Both the position numbers and the translations under genes were made by a program. A stretch of 41,693 bases of DNA from Candidatus Kuenenia stuttgartensis (GTDB lineage: Bacteria > Planctomycetota > Planctomycetia > Planctomycetales > Planctomycetaceae): assembly GCA_945904015.1 (NCBI GenBank), contig CAMDPK010000052.1:1-41693 (forward strand). Reading direction: 5' to 3'. The notes beneath the pieces were generated by a model. The model had not been told where the DNA came from. It made no database searches and saw only the letters and a program-made list of their open reading frames with translations. Positions 17,217-25,685 of this stretch are shown one piece after another; within the stretch, counting starts at the first letter, position 1, and the number at the start of each line of letters is the position of its first letter.

Positions 17217-18281
17217 TCACTTCCAGTAGACCTTCTTGACGTACCACACGACAGCGGGGACGACGAAGATCGGCAGCAGGAAGAAGAACGGAAACGTCGG
17301 CCAGATGAACTTGAAGACGACCAACTGGTCGAGAATCACCGAGCCGATCGTCCCCCAGCACATGATGAGGTAGCCCATTTGCTTGCGGCTGGCTTGCTCG
17401 TCCGGGGTCAGCTGCGACCAATAGCGGCGTGGACCGGCAACGACCGCTTTCGCAGTCGGTGCGGCAGCCGGTTGATTCCCAGCCTTGTCGACTTTCTTGC
17501 TCTTCTTCGCTTCGGGAGCCGCTGGAGTTTCCTTCTTGACGACGACCGGCGTTTCGCGTGTGCCCGGCGGGTAATACCTGGAGATGGCTTGATTGATCGC
17601 TGGCGGCGCAGCGAGCACGGGGCGGACGGGCAGGTCGAAAGTGAGCCGGAGTTCTTGCTCCAGATCGTGCGTGATCTCGTCCGTGCAGGCGACCAGGATG
17701 TAGTCATCGTCGATGAACAGCGGAATGATCGAATTTCGGCGCACCGTGGCACGCGCGACTCGGTCCAGCACGCTGTCGTCGGGAATCGTTTCCGCAAGAT
17801 CGACGTACGACAGGCCGAGTTCGATGGCGAGAGCTCGCGTGGCGGTATCGACGTCCGTCAGTTTCATTTGCACGGCGGCGTCACGCACGGTCAGTCCGCG
17901 CTTATCGGCGAACTCTTTGAGCTCATTGATCTGCTGCTTGGTGATCGTGCCTTGTTCGGCGAGCACATTTTCGGTCAGACGGTTGCCGCTGCGCGACAAC
18001 TCTTCCGGGAATTCGCGGCCTTGGCTTTCGTCGTACTCGCGTTTGCGTACCGGGTCGGTCAGCAGGAGCATCGCTTTGGCGAGTTCATTGAGCAGTTCTT
18101 GCGACGGGATCGAGTATTGCCCGGTCGCGTACTTGCGGACGTGGCCGTTGAGCTTGCGATAGTTCGCGCGAATTTTTTCGGCGTTGTCCTCGAACTGCAC
18201 CAACCGCAACAGCGTGTAGTGATCTGGCGGACGCGGGCCGTCGGGAATTCCAAGCCAATCCTTGTAGACGTCCAATGCCAC
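17217..18281 (-). CDS. J-domain-like / MshEN / membrane-anchor fusion protein
   Basis: 354 residues from a GTG at 18281, supported by AAGGAG 6 bases upstream. Residues 19-85 resemble a J-domain: DHYTLLRL (helix I), EKIRANYRKLNGHVRKYATG (helix II) and LLTDPVRKREYDESQG (helix III-IV), but the HPD motif is absent. Residues about 105-240 resemble the MshEN domain of GspE/PilB N-termini (ELGLSYVDLAETIPDDSVLD, RNSIIPLFIDDDYILVACTD), a fold known to bind c-di-GMP in some members. A Lys/Ala/Pro linker (241-285) leads to two membrane segments (303-325, 330-347). It lies 149 bases after an Hsp70 gene on the same strand. I infer a membrane-bound partner of that Hsp70; no defined function is known to me. 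Confidence 0.7.
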   Translation of the reverse strand: MALDVYKDWLGIPDGPRPPDHYTLLRLVQFEDNAEKIRANYRKLNGHVRKYATGQYSIPSQELLNELAKAMLLLTDPVRKREYDESQGREFPEELSRSGNRLTENVLAEQGTITKQQINELKEFADKRGLTVRDAAVQMKLTDVDTATRALAIELGLSYVDLAETIPDDSVLDRVARATVRRNSIIPLFIDDDYILVACTDEITHDLEQELRLTFDLPVRPVLAAPPAINQAISRYYPPGTRETPVVVKKETPAAPEAKKSKKVDKAGNQPAAAPTAKAVVAGPRRYWSQLTPDEQASRKQMGYLIMCWGTIGSVILDQLVVFKFIWPTFPFFFLLPIFVVPAVVWYVKKVYWK

Positions 18282-18287
18282 GGGCGG

Positions 18288-18293
18288 CTCCTT
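18288..18293 (-). promoter_or_regulatory. Shine-Dalgarno site fixing a GTG start
   Basis: AAGGAG on the minus strand lies 6 bases before the GTG at 18281. No in-frame ATG competes. Confidence 0.75.
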
Positions 18294-18297
18294 TGAA

Positions 18298-18428
18298 GGC
18301 GGAATTCAGAATTCACTTGAGGCAGTTTCAAAACCAGCACGACGCGCCAGCGAGTGGTCGTGCTTCTGAGATCTCGGCCACTCGCCGGCGCGTCGTGCTG
18401 GACTTGTATTTCCGAATTCCCAATTCCG
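18298..18428. repeat. Outer palindrome L, split by A3
   Basis: GGCGGAATTCAGAATTC (18298-18314) on the left and GAATTCCCAATTCCG (18414-18428) on the right form an imperfect inverted repeat that encloses element A3. The right arm ends 2 bases before the Hsp70 stop codon. The arrangement suggests that A3 entered an older AT-rich palindrome. Confidence 0.55.
18334..18401. repeat. Palindromic element A3
   Basis: CCAGCACGACGCGCCAGCGA and CGCCGGCGCGTCGTGCTGG form the arms. It lies between the Hsp70 gene and the J-like gene and may reduce read-through between them. Confidence 0.85.
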
Positions 18429-18430
18429 AC

Positions 18431-20011
18431 TTATTCGACGTGATAGTCCCGTGCGAGCGTTTCGAAGTTGTCCACGTCATTGTTCTGCAAGCCGCCACGG
18501 ACGATCTCGGTGGAGGCGACTTGTCGGCTGGTCAATTCCATGCCGGTGCAGTTGATGCGGCCGTTCGAGTCGTAGGAGTAGGTCACTTCGACCGGTGATC
18601 CGGCTGGCAGGTTCGCCGGCAGGCCAGTGATGTAGAAGTCGCCGATTTGCTCGCAGGCATCCGGATCCATCGCGTCACCTTCCAGCACGCTGACGTGAAT
18701 CCGCTGTTGATTGGAGGTCGTGGTCACAAATTTCTGCTTGACACTGAAAGGGATCGAGGTGTTCTTGGGGATCATGATGTGGTTGATCTTGCGGCTGCGA
18801 TTGTTCGGGTCGGTGATTTTGACCCCCAGCGAGTGCGAGTTGACGTCGCTGGTCTGCACGGAACGGAGCCGGTTGATGACCATTTTTCCCATACGGCTTT
18901 CGCCGCCAGTGGCCTTGGCTTCGAGGATGGCCGCGTGAATGGCGGCCCCTTGAGCGACCGCTTCTTCCGGCTGAACGTCACGAGACGGCGAGCGGCCGGC
19001 GACTTCGGTCAGCATCTTTTCGACGATCGGCATGTACGTCGAACCGCCGACCAGAATCAGGTCATCCAGGTTTTTCGTGCTGACTCCCGATTGTTGCAGC
19101 ACCAGTTCGGTGGTGTCGCGCGTTCGCTGTAACAGATCGGCAGTCATTCGCTCGAAGTCGCCGCGTGTCAGCGAGACAGTCAGTGAATTGCCTTTGCAGT
19201 ACACGGCAATCTGCGTCTGAGCCTTTTGCGACAGCTCGCGCTTCACCAATTCACAGTCCTGGGCGAGCGACTGCAATGTTTCGGGATCCTCACGGGGATC
19301 GACACCGAACTTGGTTTTGAACTGCATCGAGACGTGATCGACGATGCGGCGCGTCCAGTCGAGTCCGCCGAGCATCACGTCACCGTCGGTCGCGAGCACC
19401 TTGAAGTGCGTCGGCGTGTATCGCACGACAGTCACGTCAAACGTACCGCCACCCAGATCGTAGACAATGACGGTCCGCTCTTTTTGTTGCAGGTCAGTGC
19501 GTCCCAATTCGCCCTTCATCCAGGCGTAGGCCAATGTGGCGGCGGTCGGCTCGTTGATGATGTCGATGACATTCAGGCCGGCGATGCGGCCGGCATCCTG
19601 GGTGGCCTTGCGGCGCACGTCGTTGAAATAGTACGGCACGGTGATGACGGCGTTGGCAATCGGACCGACTTGCGTCTCCGCGTCCTGCTTTAGTTTTTTG
19701 AGAATCAATGCGGAGATGAACTCCGGAGTGAGCTTCTTGCCTTGATAGACGACGAAGTAGGCCTTGTTGCCCATCTCGCGTTTGATGGCTTCGATGACGT
19801 GCGACGGATCTTCGACAGCGATGCGTTCAAAGGAGGGACCAACGATGACCTTGCCATCCTCACCCAACAGCACGACGGACGGCGTGATGGTTCTGCCGTC
19901 AGCGTTGTTCAGCGCGATTGGATTCCCGTCCTTGTCGATTTGAGCCAGCGTGGAATAAGTCGTTCCCAAGTCGATTCCGACAGTCGCTCCCGGCATCAGT
20001 TTCAATGACAT
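18431..20011 (-). CDS. Hsp70-family chaperone without the C-terminal lid
   Basis: 526 residues from the ATG at 20011 (MSLKLMPGATVGIDLGTTYS). The upstream open frame to 20134 has no family sequence. ATPase-domain motifs are complete: phosphate-1 VGIDLGTTYSTLA, connect-1 NVIDIINEPTAATLAYA, phosphate-2 IVYDLGGGTFDVTVV, adenosine DLILVGGSTYMPIVEKML. The interdomain linker is degenerate (SVQTSDVNSHSLGVKI where DnaK has DVxPLSLG). A beta-sandwich substrate domain follows (MIPKNTSIPFSVKQKF), but the protein ends at about 526 residues, so the helical lid of DnaK (about 640) is missing. It is an accessory Hsp70, not the housekeeping DnaK. It precedes the J-like membrane protein. No grpE is seen. Confidence 0.9.
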   Translation of the reverse strand: MSLKLMPGATVGIDLGTTYSTLAQIDKDGNPIALNNADGRTITPSVVLLGEDGKVIVGPSFERIAVEDPSHVIEAIKREMGNKAYFVVYQGKKLTPEFISALILKKLKQDAETQVGPIANAVITVPYYFNDVRRKATQDAGRIAGLNVIDIINEPTAATLAYAWMKGELGRTDLQQKERTVIVYDLGGGTFDVTVVRYTPTHFKVLATDGDVMLGGLDWTRRIVDHVSMQFKTKFGVDPREDPETLQSLAQDCELVKRELSQKAQTQIAVYCKGNSLTVSLTRGDFERMTADLLQRTRDTTELVLQQSGVSTKNLDDLILVGGSTYMPIVEKMLTEVAGRSPSRDVQPEEAVAQGAAIHAAILEAKATGGESRMGKMVINRLRSVQTSDVNSHSLGVKITDPNNRSRKINHIMIPKNTSIPFSVKQKFVTTTSNQQRIHVSVLEGDAMDPDACEQIGDFYITGLPANLPAGSPVEVTYSYDSNGRINCTGMELTSRQVASTEIVRGGLQNNDVDNFETLARDYHVE

Positions 20012-20209
20012 GGTTGTGTCCCTAGAGGTTGTCTCAGAGTGTGTGTGAACTTCAACGTGCGGCCGAACAGCAGTGGTCGAAGCGGCGAACCCGCTCCACC
20101 GACCGAAATGAGGCGGGCATTCTGACGGTCCCAAACCAGTGAAGCAAGCGCGCGGTCGCTGGCACTGTGGCTGGCCAATGATTCAACCTGGGAAAAGTGC
20201 CCTGACACA

Positions 20210-20271
20210 CCAGCACGACGCGCAAGCGAGTGGCTGCCCGGAAAAACCACTCGCTGGCGCGTCGTGCTGGT
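20210..20271. repeat. Palindromic element A4
   Basis: CCAGCACGACGCGCAAGCGA and TCGCTGGCGCGTCGTGCTGG form the arms. It lies 13 bases after the stop of the minus-strand methyltransferase gene and upstream of the Hsp70 gene. Confidence 0.85.
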
Positions 20272-20283
20272 TTCGCAAAGCGG

Positions 20284-21045
20284 CTAGCGATCCGGCTTCG
20301 GCAGCTTTTCAAACAGCACGATGTGCTGCCACGGCAGGACGCCGATGGTCTTCGTCCACTTCAGGCCGAATTCGGGGAGCGAGGCTTCTTTTTTGACTTG
20401 CGCCTCCATCATTTTGTGGACCAGCTTGATCGGTACGTCGGGGTCTTCCTTGCGGTATTCCACGAACGCGATTCGCCCGCCGGGCTTCAGCGACTTCGAA
20501 ATGTCCAGCAGCATCTCGTAGGGAAACTCCAACTCATGGTAGACATCGACCATGATTGCGAGGTCCACCGACTGAGGCTTCAGAGCGGTCGTCTGCTGCG
20601 TTCCTTTGACCGGTTCCACGTTCGTGATTTTCAGCTTCTTGGTGTTGTCTCGCAGCCGGTCGAGCATCTCTTGCTGAACATCCACCGCCAGCACTTTCCC
20701 GTCGGGCAGAATCTTCTCGGCCATCAGCACGCTGATGACGCCGCTGCCGGCACCAATGTCTGCCACGACCATGCCCGGCTTCAGGTCGAGCGACTTGATC
20801 AGCAGCGTGAGCTTTTCCTCCTTCTCGCGCACCGCTCGTTCGAGCCATTCCGCTCCCTGGCCACCGGGGCCGAAGCCCATCACATGCGCGATCTCACGCC
20901 CCATGTAGAACTTGCCGATCCCATTCGGGTCGTGATCCGCCCGAATCTCGTACCGCGAGTCTCCCGGCTTAGCCGGCTCATCAGCACGCAATCCGAACGG
21001 CAGCGACAGCAGTGCAATCAGGAACCCGACATGGCGAGCAAACAT
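20284..21045 (-). CDS. Exported SAM-dependent methyltransferase-like protein
   Basis: 253 residues from the ATG at 21045 (MFARHVGFLIALLSLPFGLRADE), which gives a clear signal peptide cleaved near LRA-DE. A longer frame to 21096 would hide it. The methyltransferase core is complete: MVVADIGAGSGVISVLMAE (motif I), VLAVDVQQEMLDRL (motif II), DLAIMVDVYHELEFPYEML and LKPGGRIAFVEYRKED. A class I methyltransferase outside the cytoplasm is unusual, because SAM is not expected there; such exported versions recur in Planctomycetota as far as I recall. The substrate is unknown. It is divergent from yceH with palindrome B2 between them. Confidence 0.8.
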   Translation of the reverse strand: MFARHVGFLIALLSLPFGLRADEPAKPGDSRYEIRADHDPNGIGKFYMGREIAHVMGFGPGGQGAEWLERAVREKEEKLTLLIKSLDLKPGMVVADIGAGSGVISVLMAEKILPDGKVLAVDVQQEMLDRLRDNTKKLKITNVEPVKGTQQTTALKPQSVDLAIMVDVYHELEFPYEMLLDISKSLKPGGRIAFVEYRKEDPDVPIKLVHKMMEAQVKKEASLPEFGLKWTKTIGVLPWQHIVLFEKLPKPDR

Positions 21046-21099
21046 GGTCAGCACTCCGGGACAATGAGCAACGACTTGGCGTTGAAGTTCACACACAGA

Positions 21100-21191
21100 C
21101 TAACCCGAAGCGCCAGCGAGGGCGAGCGCTCAAAGAGGATGACCAGTCAGGGTCCATTGGAGCGCTCGCCCTCGCTGACGCTTCGGGTTAG
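21100..21191. repeat. Palindromic element B2
   Basis: CTAACCCGAAGCGCCAGCGA and CGCTGACGCTTCGGGTTAG close a structure with about 35-base arms. As with B1, it lies between two divergent genes (starts 21045 and 21245), so a terminator role does not fit. Confidence 0.85.
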
Positions 21192-21244
21192 TGTTTCCCG
21201 AAGTACAAAGTGCGACACGAAACTTCGCCTGAAACAGGATGCCC

Positions 21245-21973
21245 ATGTCCGACGTCAACCTCCCTTCCGATGACCAACATCCGCCCATCAAAATCCTCAG
21301 CAAGCCACAGCGGCGCGTGTTGGGAGTGTTGATCGAAAAAGGGATCACCACGCCGGAGTACTACCCGCTGACGCTCAAGGCGCTCACGACCGGCTGCAAT
21401 CAGAAGAACAACCGCTCGCCGCTGTCGGAGTACTCCGAAGACGACGCGCTGCGAGCGGTCGATCAACTCCGCGAGATCGGTCTCGCCGCCGTCGTCCACA
21501 CGGAATCGGGGCGGTCCGAGCGATACCGCCATTACGCCCGCAAGCGGTTCCCGTTCAACGAAGCCCAGTTGGCGATCATGACCGAGCTGTGGCTGCGCGG
21601 CCGGCAATCGGTCGGCGACCTCCGCACGCGAGCCAGTCGGATGCACGACATCCCGACGCTCGAACAACTGCGGGACGAGTTGAAGGCGCTGCAAGCCGCC
21701 GGCTTCATCCAAGCCAACGGCCCGCTGGAGGTTCGCGGCATCGAAGTCGATCACAACCTCTACAAGCCCGACGAAGGCAAGACACTGGCCGCAGGCGATT
21801 TTTCGTCCTCCCGCGACGAGGCCGATCCTTTGCCGCGCAGCACACCGACCACGTCGGCCTCTGAATCGCGAATTGCCTCGCTGGAGCAGTCGGTCGCCGA
21901 ACTCACCGCGCAACTGTCGCAACTCTCCGAACGCTTCGAGGCGCTGCGCCGCGAGCTGGGAGCAAGTGTTTGA
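21245..21973 (+). CDS. yceH: YceH family protein (DUF480)
   Basis: 242 residues. The ATG at 21245 is preferred to that at 21239 because AGGA lies 5 bases upstream of it. The family sequence is plain: [40 protein letters not shown], then [26 protein letters not shown]. Two winged-helix domains make up the protein; residues about 215-242 form a coiled coil ([22 protein letters not shown]). The family is widely conserved, probably DNA-binding, and without an established role. Palindrome K starts at the stop codon. Confidence 0.92.
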   Translation: MSDVNLPSDDQHPPIKILSKPQRRVLGVLIEKGITTPEYYPLTLKALTTGCNQKNNRSPLSEYSEDDALRAVDQLREIGLAAVVHTESGRSERYRHYARKRFPFNEAQLAIMTELWLRGRQSVGDLRTRASRMHDIPTLEQLRDELKALQAAGFIQANGPLEVRGIEVDHNLYKPDEGKTLAAGDFSSSRDEADPLPRSTPTTSASESRIASLEQSVAELTAQLSQLSERFEALRRELGASV

Positions 21974-22061
21974 AAAACGGTATCCCGGCGGTCGGCTGAC
22001 GGCGATCGGCTCTCGGCCAAACATGCCCGGCCGTCAGCCGTTTGCCGTGATACCGTTTTTT
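21973..22061. terminator. Hairpin K between convergent genes, T-rich at both ends
   Basis: AAAAACGGTATC plus GGTCGGCTGACGGC on the left pairs with GCCGTCAGCCG plus GATACCGTTTTTT on the right. With A's at the 5' foot and T's at the 3' foot, it can act as an intrinsic terminator in both directions. It separates yceH (+) from the permease gene (-). Confidence 0.8.
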
Positions 22062-22068
22062 CGCCGTC

Positions 22069-25000
22069 TCACTCGCCACGCAGCGATGCGACGATCGGCA
22101 TCCGCACCGCCTCGGCCGTCGCGGCGGTCGCCGCCAGCAGGCCGGCTCCGAAGATGCCGACGAGCAATCCCGCACCCGACAACCACGGCACGTCGGCTCC
22201 CGTGCTCAGCAGATGCGGCAGCATCGCGAGTAGCGCTGAGCCAGTTCCGACCGCCAATCCGCACGCCAGCAAGAACGCGTTCTCGAACAACACGAGCCGT
22301 CGAATCGCCGACGGCCGGAAGCCGACAGCACGCAGCAGAGCCAACTCGGCGCGCCGCTCGATCACGTTCCGCAGCATGACCGTGCCGAGTCCGAACGTCC
22401 CCAGCAACAACCCCAAGCCGCCCAGCGTTTGGAACGTGCTCAAGTAGGTGTTCTGCACCGCCAGAAAACTCGCCAACCGATCGCCAATCGGCTCGACGTC
22501 GAAGCCGTACGGGGCGAGCCCCGTCTCCAGCACGTCGGACAACTGCCGAGCTTCCGCTTTCGAGAAAGCTCGACCGCCATCGAAGCGCCGGTCGCCGATC
22601 AGGACGTACCGGAAGCCAGCGTGTTCCGGGAACAGTTGCTTGAAGTTCGCTTCCGACATCAGCAACACCCCTTGAAAGACACTGCCGTCGAGCATCCCGG
22701 CGATCCGCAGCGTCCCTTTCGGGTTCGTGTCATCGGGGACTTTGATCGTGTCGCCGACTCCCTTGTGCAGCGAGTACATCAGCGTGTTCAAGTCGCCGAA
22801 GACCGGAATGGTTCCATCGGCGGACGGCTCTTCGAGCAGTTTCCACGGCGTGTACCCTTTGCGATGCCGCTCGCCGATAAATTTGAACCGGCCGTTGAGC
22901 ATCGTTTTCGGCACACCCAGAATCGTCGGCAATCGTGTTTGATAGAGGTTCAAGCAGCTCGCGTTCTCGCCCGGCCGCACGCGGAAGGGGACCGCCGACA
23001 ACTCGTCCAGCAGCTTGGCATCGTTGGAACCCGATGCCGGACGCAGATCGAGTTTGGTCCGTCCTTCGGTCGTGCTCAGGTCGTGAATGAGCGGCGTCGC
23101 GGACTCGGCGACGAACAAGAAGCCGCCGTTGCCCGAATCCCGATCGGGAGTTTCCACCGCCGGATTGCGTCGCCCGGCCGCGACTGCCACCAGCAGAAAC
23201 GTGGCCGTTGAAATCAACGCGAGCGACAACAAGCTGCGTCGCCGCTGCCGAGTCGCATTTCGCAAACTCAATCGCAGCAGTGCCACCTGTCCTGAACCGA
23301 GGATCGTCGTGAAGCGGTCTCCGTCGAGCCACGCGGCGAAGCGGCACGTTGCCGCCGCCAACGTACACATGCCGATCACGAAGAACAGCACCGTCGAGAT
23401 CGACAACCCCGCGAACGCTTCGTCCGCTCTGCGGCCGGTGACGATCACGGCGACCGAGATAGCAATCGAGAGCAGGATCAGCCAGCGAGCGATCCACAAC
23501 AATCGACCGCGCCGTGCCGCACGCGACGTGTCACGCTCAGCCAGTTCGGTTTGTCCCGCCAAGAGTTCGCGAGGCGAGAGCTTTCGCAGCCCGCGCAGTC
23601 CCCACCATGCCGAGCCTCCAGCGGCGAGCAACGTCCCCACGAAGCCGATCACCAGCGAGACGGGTTGAACGGACAGTCGCAGTTCCGTCGTTCCGACCGC
23701 TCCGACCCACAGCGTTCGCAAGCCGAAAATCAACAGCCCCGCGTAGCCGACGGCGGCGACGATGCCGATGACGGCTCCGAACAGAACGACCGAGAACTGT
23801 TCGAGCAACAGCATGCGACCGATGCGGTTCGGCGAAAATCCAATCGCCGACAGCAAGCCGATCTCGCTGGCTCGGCGTTCGATCCCCAGTCGGACCAGCA
23901 GGCTGATGAGCATCAAGCCGGACAGGATCATGAAAAAACTGAAGCCGATGAACAGCCCGGAGAAATCGGTCGTCCCGCTCGCCGCTCGCAGGCCGAGAAA
24001 CTTCACCGGCTGGATCGCCAGTCCGATCGAGTCCATCGGCAGCGCCTTCAAGAAGTCGGACTCGAACTTCTTCGCGGACTGCTCCAACGATTGACCGTCG
24101 GCCGCGCCCACTCGCAGCGAGGTCGCCGAGCCGTAGCGGCTGGACCACCACTCGCGCGCGGCGTCGAGATCAAAGAACGCTTTCGGAGTCGCGCGGTACT
24201 TGTCCCAATAGTAGTCATCCCGTTTCGGCATATTCCTGATGTCCATTGGAAACGGCTGCTTCCAATCGTTGAAGGTCTTCGCATCGGTGATCCCCGGCAC
24301 GGTCGGAGTCAGCCCGCGATCACCGGCCAGCGTGCCGTCCATTGGCAGGATGCCTCGCACCTCGAACGTCAATTCCTCTTCCGGCAGCTCTCCCTTCGAG
24401 CCAACTTGGTGGAACTTCACGCGGATCTTCGCTTGGCGATCATCGGCCGCGATTCCCAAATCCTGCGCGAGCCAATCGCAGAGCAACACTCCGTCCTTTC
24501 CGAGCGGCGGAGATTGCGGCACGATCGGACCAAACGGTGCCGTCAACTTCGACGGTTCGGGCACCCCCGCGACAATCGAGTACTTCGAGTGTTTCTTCCC
24601 CGTGTCGTCGCCAACGCGGCTGATCTCGTTGGTGAGGTACGCCAGCACGGGAGAGGTCGGCATCCGCAACTTGGCGGCGACCTGCTCGGCGGACTTCGCC
24701 AGCGAGTCTTCCAATATCATCCGCTCACTTTCGAGCGACGTGTATCGGCCCGACGAATTGGGAACGAGCCGCAAATGCAAGTCGTCCAACGTCACCGAGT
24801 CGCGCAGCACAAGCGTGAGACGCTTCACAGCCTCGACCGCCGAATCCCCTTGACCGTCGCGTGATTCGCGAGCCGACACGAACAACGCATTGACTCGCGC
24901 TGGCTTCGCCTGTGGATTGCGTTTCGAACGTTCGACCGCTTCGAGGTTCAGCTCCTTCTGCAAGGCTTGCAGATTGACGAACGCGACCTTCGGCACCTGC

Positions 25001-25632
25001 TGGCTCGGCTGCAATTCCAACCGCCCGGCTCCGGCCGTGGCCGGAAGCACCGACTCGACTTTTAGCCGAACCTCCTGCGACGACTGTTCCTCCTGACCGC
25101 CGAGCAGACTGTCGCGCGGGATCGTCGCGGGAATCTCAACCCAGACCGTGACTTCGTCGCCGACGCGAGCACGCAGTTGCTCGGCCAGCAGTGCGTTCAA
25201 CACGACTCCGGCGGCGGTCGGCGGCGCGACCTGTTCGGTCGCCAACAACGACCATAATCGCTCGTCGGTGCCGTAGATGGTCACTCCGGCCGAGCGTGTT
25301 CGGCTGGCCGAATCGGCTGCGCGGCGTTCGATGCTCGCGGGAAACACCAAACCGGGAGCCGCAACCGCGAACCGCTTCGCAAACTCTGGCTGCTGGCTCA
25401 ACGCAACGACCGACGCTTCGCGAAAGAACCGATGACTGATCAGCGAGTGATCGACTTTGCCAAGCCGAGCGAGGCTCAGCGACTTCAAACTTTCACGCAC
25501 CGAATCGCCGACAATCAACGCTCCGCCAATCACCATCGCCGCCACGACGACTCCAATCGCGACGGCGATGTGCGAGCGTGCATGATGCCGCAGGCTGCGT
25601 CGCAGGAATTGTCCGGTCGTGAAGCGTGACAT
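22069..25632 (-). CDS. Large FtsX/MacB-type ABC transporter permease
   Basis: 1187 residues from the ATG at 25632 (MSRFTTGQFLRRSLRHHARS). The open frame to 25980 overlaps the upstream gene and is not used. An N-terminal membrane segment (VAIGVVVAAMVIGGALIVGD) is followed by a long extracytoplasmic region, a first FtsX-like block (FSGLFIGFSFFMILSGLMLISLLVRLGIERRASEIGLLSAIGF), more membrane helices, a second outer region and a C-terminal FtsX block (GTVMLRNVIERRAELALLRAVGFRP). This two-block layout is that of lipoprotein- or lipid-mobilising permeases. No ATPase gene lies in the window, so the partner must be elsewhere. It follows the receiver-like gene by 53 bases. Confidence 0.88.
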   Translation of the reverse strand: MSRFTTGQFLRRSLRHHARSHIAVAIGVVVAAMVIGGALIVGDSVRESLKSLSLARLGKVDHSLISHRFFREASVVALSQQPEFAKRFAVAAPGLVFPASIERRAADSASRTRSAGVTIYGTDERLWSLLATEQVAPPTAAGVVLNALLAEQLRARVGDEVTVWVEIPATIPRDSLLGGQEEQSSQEVRLKVESVLPATAGAGRLELQPSQQVPKVAFVNLQALQKELNLEAVERSKRNPQAKPARVNALFVSARESRDGQGDSAVEAVKRLTLVLRDSVTLDDLHLRLVPNSSGRYTSLESERMILEDSLAKSAEQVAAKLRMPTSPVLAYLTNEISRVGDDTGKKHSKYSIVAGVPEPSKLTAPFGPIVPQSPPLGKDGVLLCDWLAQDLGIAADDRQAKIRVKFHQVGSKGELPEEELTFEVRGILPMDGTLAGDRGLTPTVPGITDAKTFNDWKQPFPMDIRNMPKRDDYYWDKYRATPKAFFDLDAAREWWSSRYGSATSLRVGAADGQSLEQSAKKFESDFLKALPMDSIGLAIQPVKFLGLRAASGTTDFSGLFIGFSFFMILSGLMLISLLVRLGIERRASEIGLLSAIGFSPNRIGRMLLLEQFSVVLFGAVIGIVAAVGYAGLLIFGLRTLWVGAVGTTELRLSVQPVSLVIGFVGTLLAAGGSAWWGLRGLRKLSPRELLAGQTELAERDTSRAARRGRLLWIARWLILLSIAISVAVIVTGRRADEAFAGLSISTVLFFVIGMCTLAAATCRFAAWLDGDRFTTILGSGQVALLRLSLRNATRQRRRSLLSLALISTATFLLVAVAAGRRNPAVETPDRDSGNGGFLFVAESATPLIHDLSTTEGRTKLDLRPASGSNDAKLLDELSAVPFRVRPGENASCLNLYQTRLPTILGVPKTMLNGRFKFIGERHRKGYTPWKLLEEPSADGTIPVFGDLNTLMYSLHKGVGDTIKVPDDTNPKGTLRIAGMLDGSVFQGVLLMSEANFKQLFPEHAGFRYVLIGDRRFDGGRAFSKAEARQLSDVLETGLAPYGFDVEPIGDRLASFLAVQNTYLSTFQTLGGLGLLLGTFGLGTVMLRNVIERRAELALLRAVGFRPSAIRRLVLFENAFLLACGLAVGTGSALLAMLPHLLSTGADVPWLSGAGLLVGIFGAGLLAATAATAEAVRMPIVASLRGE

Positions 25633-25685
25633 GCGAAAGAGGATAACGGCCAGCGGCCAACGGCTCACGGCACTCGGCGGACAAA

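Noticed and set aside
17196..18296. 366-residue open frame on the plus strand
   Set aside because: Opposite the J-like fusion gene, which has a ribosome site and coherent domains; the plus frame has none.
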